DNA from: Streptosporangium pseudovulgare
GTDB taxonomy: Bacteria; Actinomycetota; Actinomycetes; Streptosporangiales; Streptosporangiaceae
Direction of reading: 5' to 3'
NCBI RefSeq assembly: GCF_014648055.1
Contig: NZ_BMQJ01000013.1
Location: 62,001 to 126,000 of the forward strand
DNA length: 64,000 nucleotides
In this document: piece by piece, positions 24,695 through 32,524 of the stretch
Layout of the letters: every line of letters begins with the position of its first letter
How positions within the stretch are numbered: position 1 is the stretch's first letter
The notes under the pieces: model-generated
Seen by the model: the letters and a program-made list of their open reading frames with translations, nothing else
What the model was told of the DNA's origin: nothing
The model's database searches: none
Program-made: the position numbers and the translations under genes

Positions 24695-24729
24695 GGTGAA
24701 ACAGGTGCGTGCGGGGGAGCGGGGAGGGG

Positions 24730-25305
24730 TCAGCGCAGGAAGCGGTGGACGGCGTGGCGGATCTGTTCGGGCGTCATCGGGTCGGTGGACAGGGCGCTGT
24801 GCAGCACGAGACCTTCGATGAGCGCGTCCAGTTCGCGGGCGGTGGTGGCGTCGAAGTGGCGCTCCAGGGCATGGCGGCTGCGCGTCATCCAGGCCTGGGT
24901 GACGGCGCGCAGGGTCGGGTTGCGCGCCGCGGCGACGTACAACTCCACGGAGAGGACGAGATCGTGCCGCGAACCGAGCAGGTCGTCGGCCACCAGCGCG
25001 ATGACGGCTTCGATCGCCGCCTCTCGGTCGGGCGCGGCGCTGAGCCGTTCGTCGAAGACGCGGGCCACCGACTCGGCGTGCCGGGTGAACGCCTCGGCGA
25101 GCACCTCTTCCAGCGAGGTGAAGTGGTAGGTCATCGAGCCCAGCGGCACATCGGCGACACGGGCGATCTCCCGGTGCGTCGTGGCGGCCACGCCGCGTTC
25201 GGCGATCACGGTCAGTGCGGCGTCGATCAGCCGGTCCCGCCGGCCCGGGTCGTGCCGGCGGGACCGCCTCGCGGCGGGTGGCCGCGGTGGGGTGGCGTCG
25301 CTCAT
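24730..25305 (-). CDS. TetR/AcrR-family regulator
   Basis: A 191-residue regulator. The N-terminal helix-turn-helix is R-L-I-D-A-A-L-T-V-I-A-E-R-G-V-A-A-T-T-H-R-E-I-A with V-P-L-G-S-M-T-Y-H-F as recognition helix; the C-terminal domain is helical and ligand-binding. Its ATG overlaps the stop of the truncated acetyltransferase remnant (ATGA), so it now shares that remnant's transcript. It likely represses the MFS gene behind it. Confidence 0.87.
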   Translation of the reverse strand: MSDATPPRPPAARRSRRHDPGRRDRLIDAALTVIAERGVAATTHREIARVADVPLGSMTYHFTSLEEVLAEAFTRHAESVARVFDERLSAAPDREAAIEAVIALVADDLLGSRHDLVLSVELYVAAARNPTLRAVTQAWMTRSRHALERHFDATTARELDALIEGLVLHSALSTDPMTPEQIRHAVHRFLR

Positions 25306-25517
25306 GCCGGGTCCGGTCCGATGGCGCGGACCACCCGAGCCGGATCGCCCGTGGTCACGACGTCCGCCCGCGGGTCGCGGGCTGAGGTCGCGTTGAACGC
25401 CCCCGTGGGGTCCGCCGTGCGCGTCAGGTGCGTGGCCGGTCCCGGGTCGTCGGGGAGGCGCCGGTCACCGGTGAGCATCCGGTCACGCATCGAACGGTCA
25501 TCCGCCTCGGGCATCAT
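25302..25517 (-). pseudogene. Internally deleted maltose/galactoside O-acetyltransferase
   Basis: An open frame of 71 residues that joins both ends of a sugar O-acetyltransferase. The first half, M-R-D-R-M-L-T-G-D-R-R-L-P-D-D-P followed by G-A-F-N-A-T, matches the Mac domain ('rMlaGelY..dDPel...r....fNat'). The last half, V-V-T-T-G-D-P-A-R-V-V-R-A-I-G, matches the C-terminus after the hexapeptide helix ('aGnPArvvr.i'). The whole left-handed beta-helix, with the catalytic His, is gone, in frame. It keeps an apparently leaderless promoter and is translationally coupled to the TetR gene, which may explain its retention. Confidence 0.7.
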
Positions 25518-25783
25518 ATGTACGAGTGTACACATCGTGCACCGGCATGTGTGCGCGTCGCGGCTGATCCCGGCCCCCCTTCCGCCCGATGCCGAAGGAC
25601 TCCTCGGCTCACCTGGGACGTTTGCCGTGCGGGGTGGAACTCGATGAGATCGGCGGCCGCCGTCACGGCGGGGAACCGGATCGGCTTCTCGCGGCTGAGC
25701 TCCGGTTCTCAGCGACCGGCGTCGGCGATGGCCGCTGAGACGCCGGCGCCGTGGGCACGATGGTTCCGATTCACTTAAATGAT

Positions 25784-27094
25784 CTACTTTGTAAAGGAAG
25801 GTGTCCGGAGAAAAACGGCGCTGAGAGCAACAAAGCCAGCAAGCAACGCGGGAACGGCCAGCGCGAGAGGAAGGCCGATGACCTCGGCGAGCCCGCCGAT
25901 CAGGATGGGGCCGGCCAGGAAGCCCGCGTATCCCAGGCTGGCCACCCGGGCGAGGGCCTGGCCGGCGCGGGCCGGGTCGCGGCGGCCGGCGGCGGAGAAC
26001 ACCTGGGGGATGATGCACGACAGGCCCGCGCCGAAACAGGCGAATCCGAGGACCGCGATGACCTGGTTGCCGGCCAGCAGGCCGGCGCCGAGTCCGGTCG
26101 CGGCGAGCGCGCCGCAGCCGCGTACCAGCGCCACCGCGCCGAACCGGGCCGTCAGCCGGTCTCCGGCGAGGCGGCCGGCGGTCATCATGACGGAGAAGGC
26201 GGCGTAGGCGGCCGCGGCGAATCCCGCCGAGCTGCCGAGGCTGTCGCGGAGGTAGACGGAGCTCCAGTCGGCGGCGGCGCCCTCTCCGATCATGCAGCAG
26301 ATGGCGAGCACGCCCAGGGCGAGCACGCTGTGGGCGGTGCCTTTCGCGGAGGTGGCGCTCTCGCCGCTTTCCGGGGTGGCCTCTGTGGCGGTCGCCGGGG
26401 TGGTTTCCGCGGCGGCCGCGGTGGTGGCGGTGGTCTCCGGGGTGGTCCGCGCGGCGGGGCCGGCGGTTCCGGGGAGCTCGGCGGGTGCGGGCCCGGCGGG
26501 GTGTCCGGAAGGCGCGGCGGAGCGGGGGAGGGCCCAGCGGGCGGCCCACAGTGCCATGAGGGTGAGGACGGCGGCGGTGGCGGTGAAGGTGGCGGCGGGG
26601 GTGAGCCCGGCCTGGGCGAGCAGGCCGCCGGCGGTGGCGCCGAGGAAGCCGCCGATGCTGAACGCCGCGTGGAAGGACGACATGAGGGGGCGGTTCGCGG
26701 CTTGCTCGACCTCGACGGCGTTGGCGTTCATGGCCACGTCGAGGGTGCCGTGGACCAGGCCGAAGGCGAACAGTGTCGCGGCGAGCGCGGTGAGGCCGGG
26801 GGCGTGGGCGGGCAGGATGAGGACGACGCCCTGGGCGAAGGCCATGGGGATCATGACGGTGGCGCTGCCGTGGCGGTCGATCAGGCGGCCCACCACCTGC
26901 ATGCCGGTGATGGCCCCTGCCGCGATGCCGAGGAGCCCGAGGCTGAGGCGGCCGTCGCTGAGGTCGAGTCCTTCCTTGATGGAGGGGATGCGTGCCGTCC
27001 AGGTGCCGATGGCGATGCCCGCCAGCGTGAAGAGCAGGTAGACCGCGATCCGGGCGCGGGTGAGGACCGTCCTGTTGGGGGTGGTGACGTGCAT
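25784..27094 (-). CDS. MFS transporter, sugar-type
   Basis: A 436-residue twelve-helix transporter. It shows G-T-W-T-A-R-I-P-S-I-K-E near the first helix, R-L-I-D-R-H-G-S as motif A and G-T-L-D-V-A-M-N-A-N-A in helix 4, the pattern of FucP/YbjJ-like members. A ~60-residue Ala/Thr/Pro-rich loop joins the halves. It lies 11 bases behind a DeoR-family regulator, suggesting carbohydrate-related regulation. The 266-base gap 25518-25783 beyond its stop has no gene. Confidence 0.83.
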   Translation of the reverse strand: MHVTTPNRTVLTRARIAVYLLFTLAGIAIGTWTARIPSIKEGLDLSDGRLSLGLLGIAAGAITGMQVVGRLIDRHGSATVMIPMAFAQGVVLILPAHAPGLTALAATLFAFGLVHGTLDVAMNANAVEVEQAANRPLMSSFHAAFSIGGFLGATAGGLLAQAGLTPAATFTATAAVLTLMALWAARWALPRSAAPSGHPAGPAPAELPGTAGPAARTTPETTATTAAAAETTPATATEATPESGESATSAKGTAHSVLALGVLAICCMIGEGAAADWSSVYLRDSLGSSAGFAAAAYAAFSVMMTAGRLAGDRLTARFGAVALVRGCGALAATGLGAGLLAGNQVIAVLGFACFGAGLSCIIPQVFSAAGRRDPARAGQALARVASLGYAGFLAGPILIGGLAEVIGLPLALAVPALLAGFVALSAVFLRTPSFTK

Positions 27095-27105
27095 GGGTGC
27101 TCCGG

Positions 27106-27864
27106 TCAGACGGTGCGGACGGTGACGCCGGCGGCGGTGAGGGCGTCGTGTTCGCCCGGGGGGATGGCGGTGTCGGTGATGACGATGTCGAGGCGGTCGA
27201 GCGGGCAGACGGCGCCGAAGGCGGTGCGGGTGAACTTGCCGGAGTCGGTGGCGACGATGACGCGTCGGGTGGAGTCGATGGCGGCTCGTTTGACGGCGAC
27301 GTCGGACAGGTCGTGGGCGGTCAGGCCGTGTTCGGCGGACAGGCCGCAGCAGCCGATGATCGCGGTGTCGAAGCGCAGGGATCGGATGGAGGTCTCGGTG
27401 AGGGGGCCGGAGAAGTTGAGTTCGCCGGGGCGTACCTCGCCGCCGGGGAGGACGAGGCGGATGCGGGGTGCGGTGGCGAGTTCGTCGGCGGACTGCAGGG
27501 AGAGGGGCAGGACGGTCAGGCGGCGGTCGCGGATCGCGCGGGCGACTTCCAGGGTGGTGGTGCCGCCGTCGAGCAGGACGGCCTCGCCGTCGGCGAGCAG
27601 GGTGGCGACTTCGGCGGCGATGCGGCGTTTGATGTCGGTCGCCTCGCGTTCGCGTACGCCGAAGGGGGGTTCCTCTCCGCGGAGCAGGAGGCTGATGGCG
27701 CCGCCGCGGACGCGTCTGACGACTCCTTGCTGGGCGAGTTCGTCCAGGTCGCGGCGGATGGTCATTTCCGAGACCGCGTGGGCGACGGCCAGTTCCGCCA
27801 CCGAGACGCTGTCCTTGGCGCGCAACTCGGACATGATGGCGCGCAGACGATCTGAACTCTCCAC
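27106..27864 (-). CDS. DeoR/GlpR-family regulator
   Basis: A 252-residue sugar-phosphate-responsive repressor. The helix-turn-helix includes S-V-A-E-L-A-x6-S-E-M-T-I-R-R-D-L-D-E-L, and the sensor domain starts with L-L-D-G-G-T-T-T-L and includes D-T-A-I-I-G-C-C-G-L. GTG 27864 is chosen as start; no ribosome site is clear, and a GTTCA-N2-TGAAC repeat just upstream could be the autoregulatory site. The gap 27865-28088 shows no gene. Confidence 0.85.
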   Translation of the reverse strand: MESSDRLRAIMSELRAKDSVSVAELAVAHAVSEMTIRRDLDELAQQGVVRRVRGGAISLLLRGEEPPFGVREREATDIKRRIAAEVATLLADGEAVLLDGGTTTLEVARAIRDRRLTVLPLSLQSADELATAPRIRLVLPGGEVRPGELNFSGPLTETSIRSLRFDTAIIGCCGLSAEHGLTAHDLSDVAVKRAAIDSTRRVIVATDSGKFTRTAFGAVCPLDRLDIVITDTAIPPGEHDALTAAGVTVRTV

Positions 27865-28088
27865 GAGTTCATTTGAACATGCGGTGTGTTCGATTGGCAA
27901 GCCGACGGGGTGGGCCCGGCCGTCCGGTGAGCCGGGGAGGGCGGGTTCTGGAAGCGCTCCTCTCCTGGCGTCCCCTCTCCTGGCGCCCCCGTTCCCGGGG
28001 AACCGCCCGATCCTCGTCCGGCTCGGGCTCGGCTGCTCGCCGCCGGTCGTACACCCCGGGAACGCCGGTGGCCGCCGGACCGGGCCGG

Positions 28089-29876
28089 TCAGGCCGTTTC
28101 GGCGCTGAGGGTCTGTGCGACGGGCACGCGGGCCGCCAGCCGTGCGGGCAGGGCGGTGAGCGCGGCCGTCGCCAGGACGGTCGCGAGCGCGGCGGCGAGC
28201 AGCCGGGAGGAGGGGGGCTCCACGGCGTTGGGGGCGGCGAGGAGCGAGAGCAGGCCGGCGCCCAGGGGGGTGCCGATGGCGGCGCCGAGCAGTGCGGGCA
28301 GGAGTTGGGCGAGGGACAGTCCCGCGGTGATCTGTCCCGGGGTGGCGCCGAGCGTGCGGGCGATGGCCATGTTCGCCCGGGCCTCCATGGCGGTGGTCCA
28401 GGTGAAGGTGAGGGTGTTGACGACGGCGAGTGCGATGAGCAGGGCGGTGACGGCGAGCATCAGTCCGCGGTCGTGTTCGCCGCGCAGGTTGGGCAGGACG
28501 GAGGAGCCGTCCAGTCCGTAGCCTCTCTCCGGCTGGGCGTGGAGGGTCAGCAGGGCGACGATCGCGGTCACCGTGGTGGCGGTGGAGCATGCCTGCAGTA
28601 CGGCGCGGCCCGGCCGGCGGGCGGTGAGCCGCAGCCCGAGCAGCAGCGGTGTGGGCAGCAGCGCGGACAGCGCGGTGAGCCGGGGGCGGTGGCGGGGCTG
28701 GTGCGCGGTGGTGGTCAGCGCCGTGACGGTCGCGGTGCGCATGGCCCGCAGCGTGGGACGCAGGGTGGACAGCACCGCCACCGCCACGGCGAGGACGGTC
28801 GCCGCGGCGACGGTGGGGCCGGTCAGCCCGGCGGCGCCGATCCGGCTGGCGGTGGGGCTGGCGGCGGCGGGCACCGTCAGGCGGGCGATCACCAGTCCCA
28901 GCGCGTCGCCGATCAGCGCCAGCGCCAGGTACTCGGTGAGCAGGACGGTGGCGATCAGGCCCGGGGTGGCGCCGACGGCCTTGAGCAGTCCGGCCCGGCG
29001 TGTCTGCTCGACGGCGCGTCCCGCGGCCAGCGCGGCCACTCCGGTGACGGCCAGGAATCCGAGCAGCCAGCTGCCGATGACCAGGATCGGCTGGGTGTTC
29101 CTGAGGATGACCATGTCCTGCTCGGCCGTGGACTGCCAGGAGCGGAGGTTCATCCTGAGGGTGGAGGCGCGGTGGGCGTCGATGAAGGCCCCGGTGGCGT
29201 CGGGGTCGCGCAGCTTGAGGTCCAGGGCCGTGGTCACCGGGAGGTCCCGGGACGACGCCAGTGCGCGGGCGTCCGCTCGGGTCATCCAGGCCAGGCCGGT
29301 GTAGTCGCTGGGGCCGCCGTACGGGCCGATCTGTGCCGCCCAGGGGTAGATGGAGGTGGCGGCGGTGACGGCGATCCCGACGACGGGGTAGGAACGGCCG
29401 GCGATGGTGACGTGGTCGCCGACGCCGGCGCCCAGGGCGGTGGCGAAGCCGCGTTCGAGGACGGTGCCGCCGGGGCGTACCCAGTGGCCTGAGGTCACCA
29501 GGGGCCGGTTGAGCGCGCCGGGTGTCTCGGCGAAGCCGTGCACCACCACGGGGGAGGAGGTGGAGTCGCGCGTGGTGAGGTCGGCGTAGACGATGCGGTA
29601 GGGGCCGTGGTGGGCGGTCACCTCGGGATCGTCGGCCAGCGAGGCCAGGGCCGAGGTCGCGGCGGGGCCCGTCTCGCCGGAGAGCGCCACCAGGTCCGGT
29701 CCGGCGGTGGCCGCGCGGGTCTGCTCGTACAGCGCGTCGTTCACGCCGCGCAGGGACAGGCCCAGGGTCATCGTGGCGGTGGCCACGGTCACGGCGAGCA
29801 GGAGCATCGCGGCCTGGATCTTGTGCCGGCGCATGTCGGCCAGTGCCAGGCGCACGACGAGCACGGTGGGGCCCAT
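28089..29876 (-). CDS. FtsX-like ABC transporter permease
   Basis: A 595-residue permease with two FtsX domains: an N-terminal helix, a large extracytoplasmic region (residues ~40-260), three helices, then a second block of four. Motifs R-R-A-G-L-L-K-A-V-G-A-T-P and M-A-I-A-R-T-L-G-A-T-P are the coupling helices that contact the ATPase. It sits four bases behind the ATPase and forms a MacB/LolCD-like transporter, probably for a peptide or lipid-like compound at the cell surface. Confidence 0.87.
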   Translation of the reverse strand: MGPTVLVVRLALADMRRHKIQAAMLLLAVTVATATMTLGLSLRGVNDALYEQTRAATAGPDLVALSGETGPAATSALASLADDPEVTAHHGPYRIVYADLTTRDSTSSPVVVHGFAETPGALNRPLVTSGHWVRPGGTVLERGFATALGAGVGDHVTIAGRSYPVVGIAVTAATSIYPWAAQIGPYGGPSDYTGLAWMTRADARALASSRDLPVTTALDLKLRDPDATGAFIDAHRASTLRMNLRSWQSTAEQDMVILRNTQPILVIGSWLLGFLAVTGVAALAAGRAVEQTRRAGLLKAVGATPGLIATVLLTEYLALALIGDALGLVIARLTVPAAASPTASRIGAAGLTGPTVAAATVLAVAVAVLSTLRPTLRAMRTATVTALTTTAHQPRHRPRLTALSALLPTPLLLGLRLTARRPGRAVLQACSTATTVTAIVALLTLHAQPERGYGLDGSSVLPNLRGEHDRGLMLAVTALLIALAVVNTLTFTWTTAMEARANMAIARTLGATPGQITAGLSLAQLLPALLGAAIGTPLGAGLLSLLAAPNAVEPPSSRLLAAALATVLATAALTALPARLAARVPVAQTLSAETA

Positions 29877-29881
29877 GACGT

Positions 29882-30622
29882 TCAGCCTTCCAGTCCGATA
29901 AGGCCGCCGAGCCGCCCGGCGCCGGTGCCGGCCAGGCGGGTGTCGTCGACGAACATCCCGTCGCGCATCGAGACCAGTCGGTCGGCGGTGGCCGCGACCC
30001 GTTCGTCGTGTGTGACGATGATGAGGGTCTGCCCGGCGGCGCGCAGGTCCTCGAAGATTCTCAGCATGTCGAGGCTCGCCGTGGTGTCGAGGTTGCCGGT
30101 GGGTTCGTCGGCCAGGACGACCAGGGGGTCGTTGGCGAGGGCGCGGGCGACGGCGACCCGCTGGCGCTGCCCGCCGGACAGTTGCGACGGCAGGTGCCGG
30201 GCGCGCGCGGCGAGCCCGACCCGTTCCAGCAGCAGGTTCGCGCGCCGCCTGGCCTGGCGGCGTGAACGGCCGGCCAGCAGTGCGGGCAGCTCCACGTTCT
30301 CGGCCGCCGACAGCTCCTCCACCAGATGGAAGGCCTGGAAGACGAACCCCACCGACCGGCGCCGCATGCGTGCCAGGGCCCGCTCGCTCAGGGTGTCGAT
30401 GCGCCGCCCGGCCACCCACACCTCTCCGCCGGTGGGCCGTTCCAGGCCGCCGAGCAGGTGCAGCAGGGTGGATTTCCCGCAGCCGCTGGGCCCCATCACG
30501 GCCAGCGTCTGTCCGCGGGGCACTTCCAGGTCGACCTCGTCCACCGCGCGGACCCGGCTCTGCCCCCGGCCGTGCGTCTTCACCAGGCCGCGGACCCGGA
30601 CCGCGGCATCTGACACGTTCAT
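29882..30622 (-). CDS. ABC transporter ATP-binding protein
   Basis: A 246-residue LolD/MacB-type ATPase: Walker A GPSGCGKST, Q-loop F-Q-A-F-H-L, signature LSGGQRQRVAVARAL, Walker B VVLADEPTGNLDT, H-loop THD. Its start overlaps the PadR gene's end (ATGA), and the permease follows, giving a PadR-ATPase-permease operon. Confidence 0.92.
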   Translation of the reverse strand: MNVSDAAVRVRGLVKTHGRGQSRVRAVDEVDLEVPRGQTLAVMGPSGCGKSTLLHLLGGLERPTGGEVWVAGRRIDTLSERALARMRRRSVGFVFQAFHLVEELSAAENVELPALLAGRSRRQARRRANLLLERVGLAARARHLPSQLSGGQRQRVAVARALANDPLVVLADEPTGNLDTTASLDMLRIFEDLRAAGQTLIIVTHDERVAATADRLVSMRDGMFVDDTRLAGTGAGRLGGLIGLEG

Positions 30623-31152
30623 GCGTCCTCGATTTCGTCGTTGCGCCTGGACCAGGCCCGTTCGCAGGCGTCCAGCCAGCGCAGGTCCGCCTGCAGCCGC
30701 AGCATGACCCCTTCCAGCAGCAGGGCGGCGCCCGATCCCGCAGGCTCGGCCAGTGCCGCCTGCTGCGCCTCGCGCAGGCGGCGCAGCAGCTCGCGGCGCT
30801 GGGCCGCGACGAGTTCGACCGGGTCGGCGAGCCGGGCCGCGGCGGCGGCGGCGAGCTTGAGGTGGAACTCCGCCAGGTCCGGTTTCGGCCAGCCGACCTC
30901 GGCCAGCCAGGCGGTCACCCGTTGCTGTCCGGCGGGCGTCAGCGCGTAGACCTTGCGTTCCGGCTTCTCGGGCAGGCCGTCGGCCCGTTCGCAGAGCACG
31001 AGCCCGGCTTTTTCCAGCCGGGCCAGGGTCACGTAGATCTGACCGGGGTTCATCGACTCGCCCAGCGGGCCGAGGCTCTGCCGCAGCCGGGCGCGCAGGT
31101 GGTACCCGTGTGCCGGTTCTTTGGCGAGCATCGCCAGCACCGCGTCCTGCAT
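30619..31152 (-). CDS. PadR-family regulator
   Basis: A 177-residue PadR repressor: winged helix M-L-A-K-E-P-A-H-G-Y-H-L, N-P-G-Q-I-Y-V-T-L-A-R-L-E-K-A-G-L-V, then R-K-V-Y-A-L-T-P-A-G and a C-terminal dimerization coiled region (VirR-AR4 type). It heads the left transporter operon and faces the second PadR gene across 137 bases. Confidence 0.9.
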   Translation of the reverse strand: MQDAVLAMLAKEPAHGYHLRARLRQSLGPLGESMNPGQIYVTLARLEKAGLVLCERADGLPEKPERKVYALTPAGQQRVTAWLAEVGWPKPDLAEFHLKLAAAAAARLADPVELVAAQRRELLRRLREAQQAALAEPAGSGAALLLEGVMLRLQADLRWLDACERAWSRRNDEIEDA

Positions 31153-31160
31153 TCCACCCC

Positions 31161-31191
31161 CTAACGGTTAGCCAATAGATAGCGGTTAGCC
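31161..31191. promoter_or_regulatory. Candidate operator of the left PadR operon
   Basis: The palindrome CTAACGGTTAG (31161-31171) and a second GCGGTTAGCC half-repeat (31182-31191) lie just upstream of the left PadR start, as expected for autoregulation. Confidence 0.55.
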
Positions 31192-31261
31192 GTACGAGGT
31201 GTCAAAGCGCCGCGATGGTCCCGGTCTCCAGTGAGGGTCGCGTGTCACGTTATGCTTCGCG

Positions 31262-31282
31262 TATATACCCTCGGTATATAGT
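31262..31282 (+). promoter_or_regulatory. Palindromic operator overlapping the right PadR promoter
   Basis: A perfect repeat TATATACC-CTC-GGTATATA (31262-31280) overlaps a TATAGT -10 (31277-31282). Seven bases separate the -10 from ATG 31290, so the transcript is probably leaderless and repressor binding would block it directly. Confidence 0.7.
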
Positions 31283-31289
31283 GATCGTC

Positions 31290-31817
31290 ATGACAGTCCC
31301 CTTGACCCTGCTGGGCCTCCTGGACCGTGAGCCCAGCTACGGATACGACCTGAAGCGCGACTACGACACCTACTTCGGCAAGGGCAAGCCGCTTCCCTTC
31401 GGGCAGGTCTATTCGACGCTCGGCCGTCTGGCCAGGGACGGCAAGGTCGCGGCCGGCCCGAGCGAGCCCGGCGACGGGCCCGACCGCAAGCGCTACGCCA
31501 TCACCCCGCTGGGCAGGCAGGAGGTGGAGGCGTGGCTGGCCGAGCCGGCGGCGGCCGAGCCGTTCCTGCAGACGGTGCTGTTCACGAAGGTCGTGCTGGC
31601 GCTGATGCTGGGCCGCGACGCGCAGCGCTTCCTCGACGTCCAGCGCGCCACGCACATGCGGCGCATGCGTGAGCTGTCGGAGATCAAACGCGACGGCGCC
31701 CTCGTGGACGCCCTGCTGGCCGACCACGCCCTGTTCCATCTGGAGGCCGACCTGCGCTGGATCGACGTGACCACGGCCCGGCTGGGCGCGCTGGCGGAGA
31801 CGGTGCGCCGCGCATGA
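31290..31817 (+). CDS. PadR-family regulator
   Basis: A 175-residue PadR repressor: T-L-L-G-L-L-D-R-E-P-S-Y-G-Y-D-L-K, P-F-G-Q-V-Y-S-T-L-G-R-L, D-G-K-V, R-K-R-Y-A-I-T-P-L-G, and a helical C-terminus. Start ATG 31290 gives the normal N-terminus; longer in-frame starts would translate through the palindromic promoter. Its stop overlaps the ATPase ATG. Confidence 0.9.
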   Translation: MTVPLTLLGLLDREPSYGYDLKRDYDTYFGKGKPLPFGQVYSTLGRLARDGKVAAGPSEPGDGPDRKRYAITPLGRQEVEAWLAEPAAAEPFLQTVLFTKVVLALMLGRDAQRFLDVQRATHMRRMRELSEIKRDGALVDALLADHALFHLEADLRWIDVTTARLGALAETVRRA

Positions 31818-32524
31818 CCATCGACGCGCTTCCCATGGCGGGCCCGCTGCTGGAGGCCCGTTCCGTCGAGCGCTCCTACGGCCGGACGCCGGCGTTGCGT
31901 GAGGCGAGCCTGTCGGTGACGGCGGGAGAGGTCCTGGCGATCATGGGTCCGAGCGGCTCCGGCAAGTCCACGCTGCTGCACTGCCTGGCCGGCATCTTCA
32001 CCCCCGACGCGGGTGAGGTCTGGTTCGACGGGCGGCGGCTGGACACCCTGGGCGACGCCCGGCGGTCGGAGTTGCGCCGTACCGCGTTCGGCTTCGTCTT
32101 CCAGTTCGGCCAGCTGGTGCCGGAGCTCACGGCGGCCGACAACGTCGCCCTGCCGCTGCTGCTCGGCAGGACCGGGCGCAGGCAGGCCTACCGGCGGGCG
32201 GGCGACTGGCTGCGGCGGCTGGAGCTGGAGGACCTGGCCGGGCGGCGCACCGGCGAGCTGTCCGGCGGGCAGGCGCAGCGGGTGGCCGTCGCCAGGGCGC
32301 TGGTGACGGGACCCAAGGTGATCTTCGCGGACGAGCCGACCGGCGCGCTCGACTCGCTCACCGGTGAGAAGGTCATGGAGCTGCTCGTCGGCCTGGCCCG
32401 TCAGGAGGGCACGACGGTGATCGTGGTGACCCACGACGCCCGCGTCGCCGCCTGCGCCGACCGGGAGGTCATGGTGCGCGACGGCAGGGTCACCGACCCC
32501 TACGCCGGCGAGGTCCTCCGATGA
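31814..32524 (+). CDS. ABC transporter ATP-binding protein
   Basis: A 236-residue LolD/MacB-type ATPase: Walker A GPSGSGKST, signature LSGGQAQRVAVARAL, Walker B VIFADEPTGALDS, H-loop THD. Overlaps both its PadR upstream and its permease downstream by four bases, so the three are tightly coupled. Confidence 0.92.
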   Translation: MTIDALPMAGPLLEARSVERSYGRTPALREASLSVTAGEVLAIMGPSGSGKSTLLHCLAGIFTPDAGEVWFDGRRLDTLGDARRSELRRTAFGFVFQFGQLVPELTAADNVALPLLLGRTGRRQAYRRAGDWLRRLELEDLAGRRTGELSGGQAQRVAVARALVTGPKVIFADEPTGALDSLTGEKVMELLVGLARQEGTTVIVVTHDARVAACADREVMVRDGRVTDPYAGEVLR

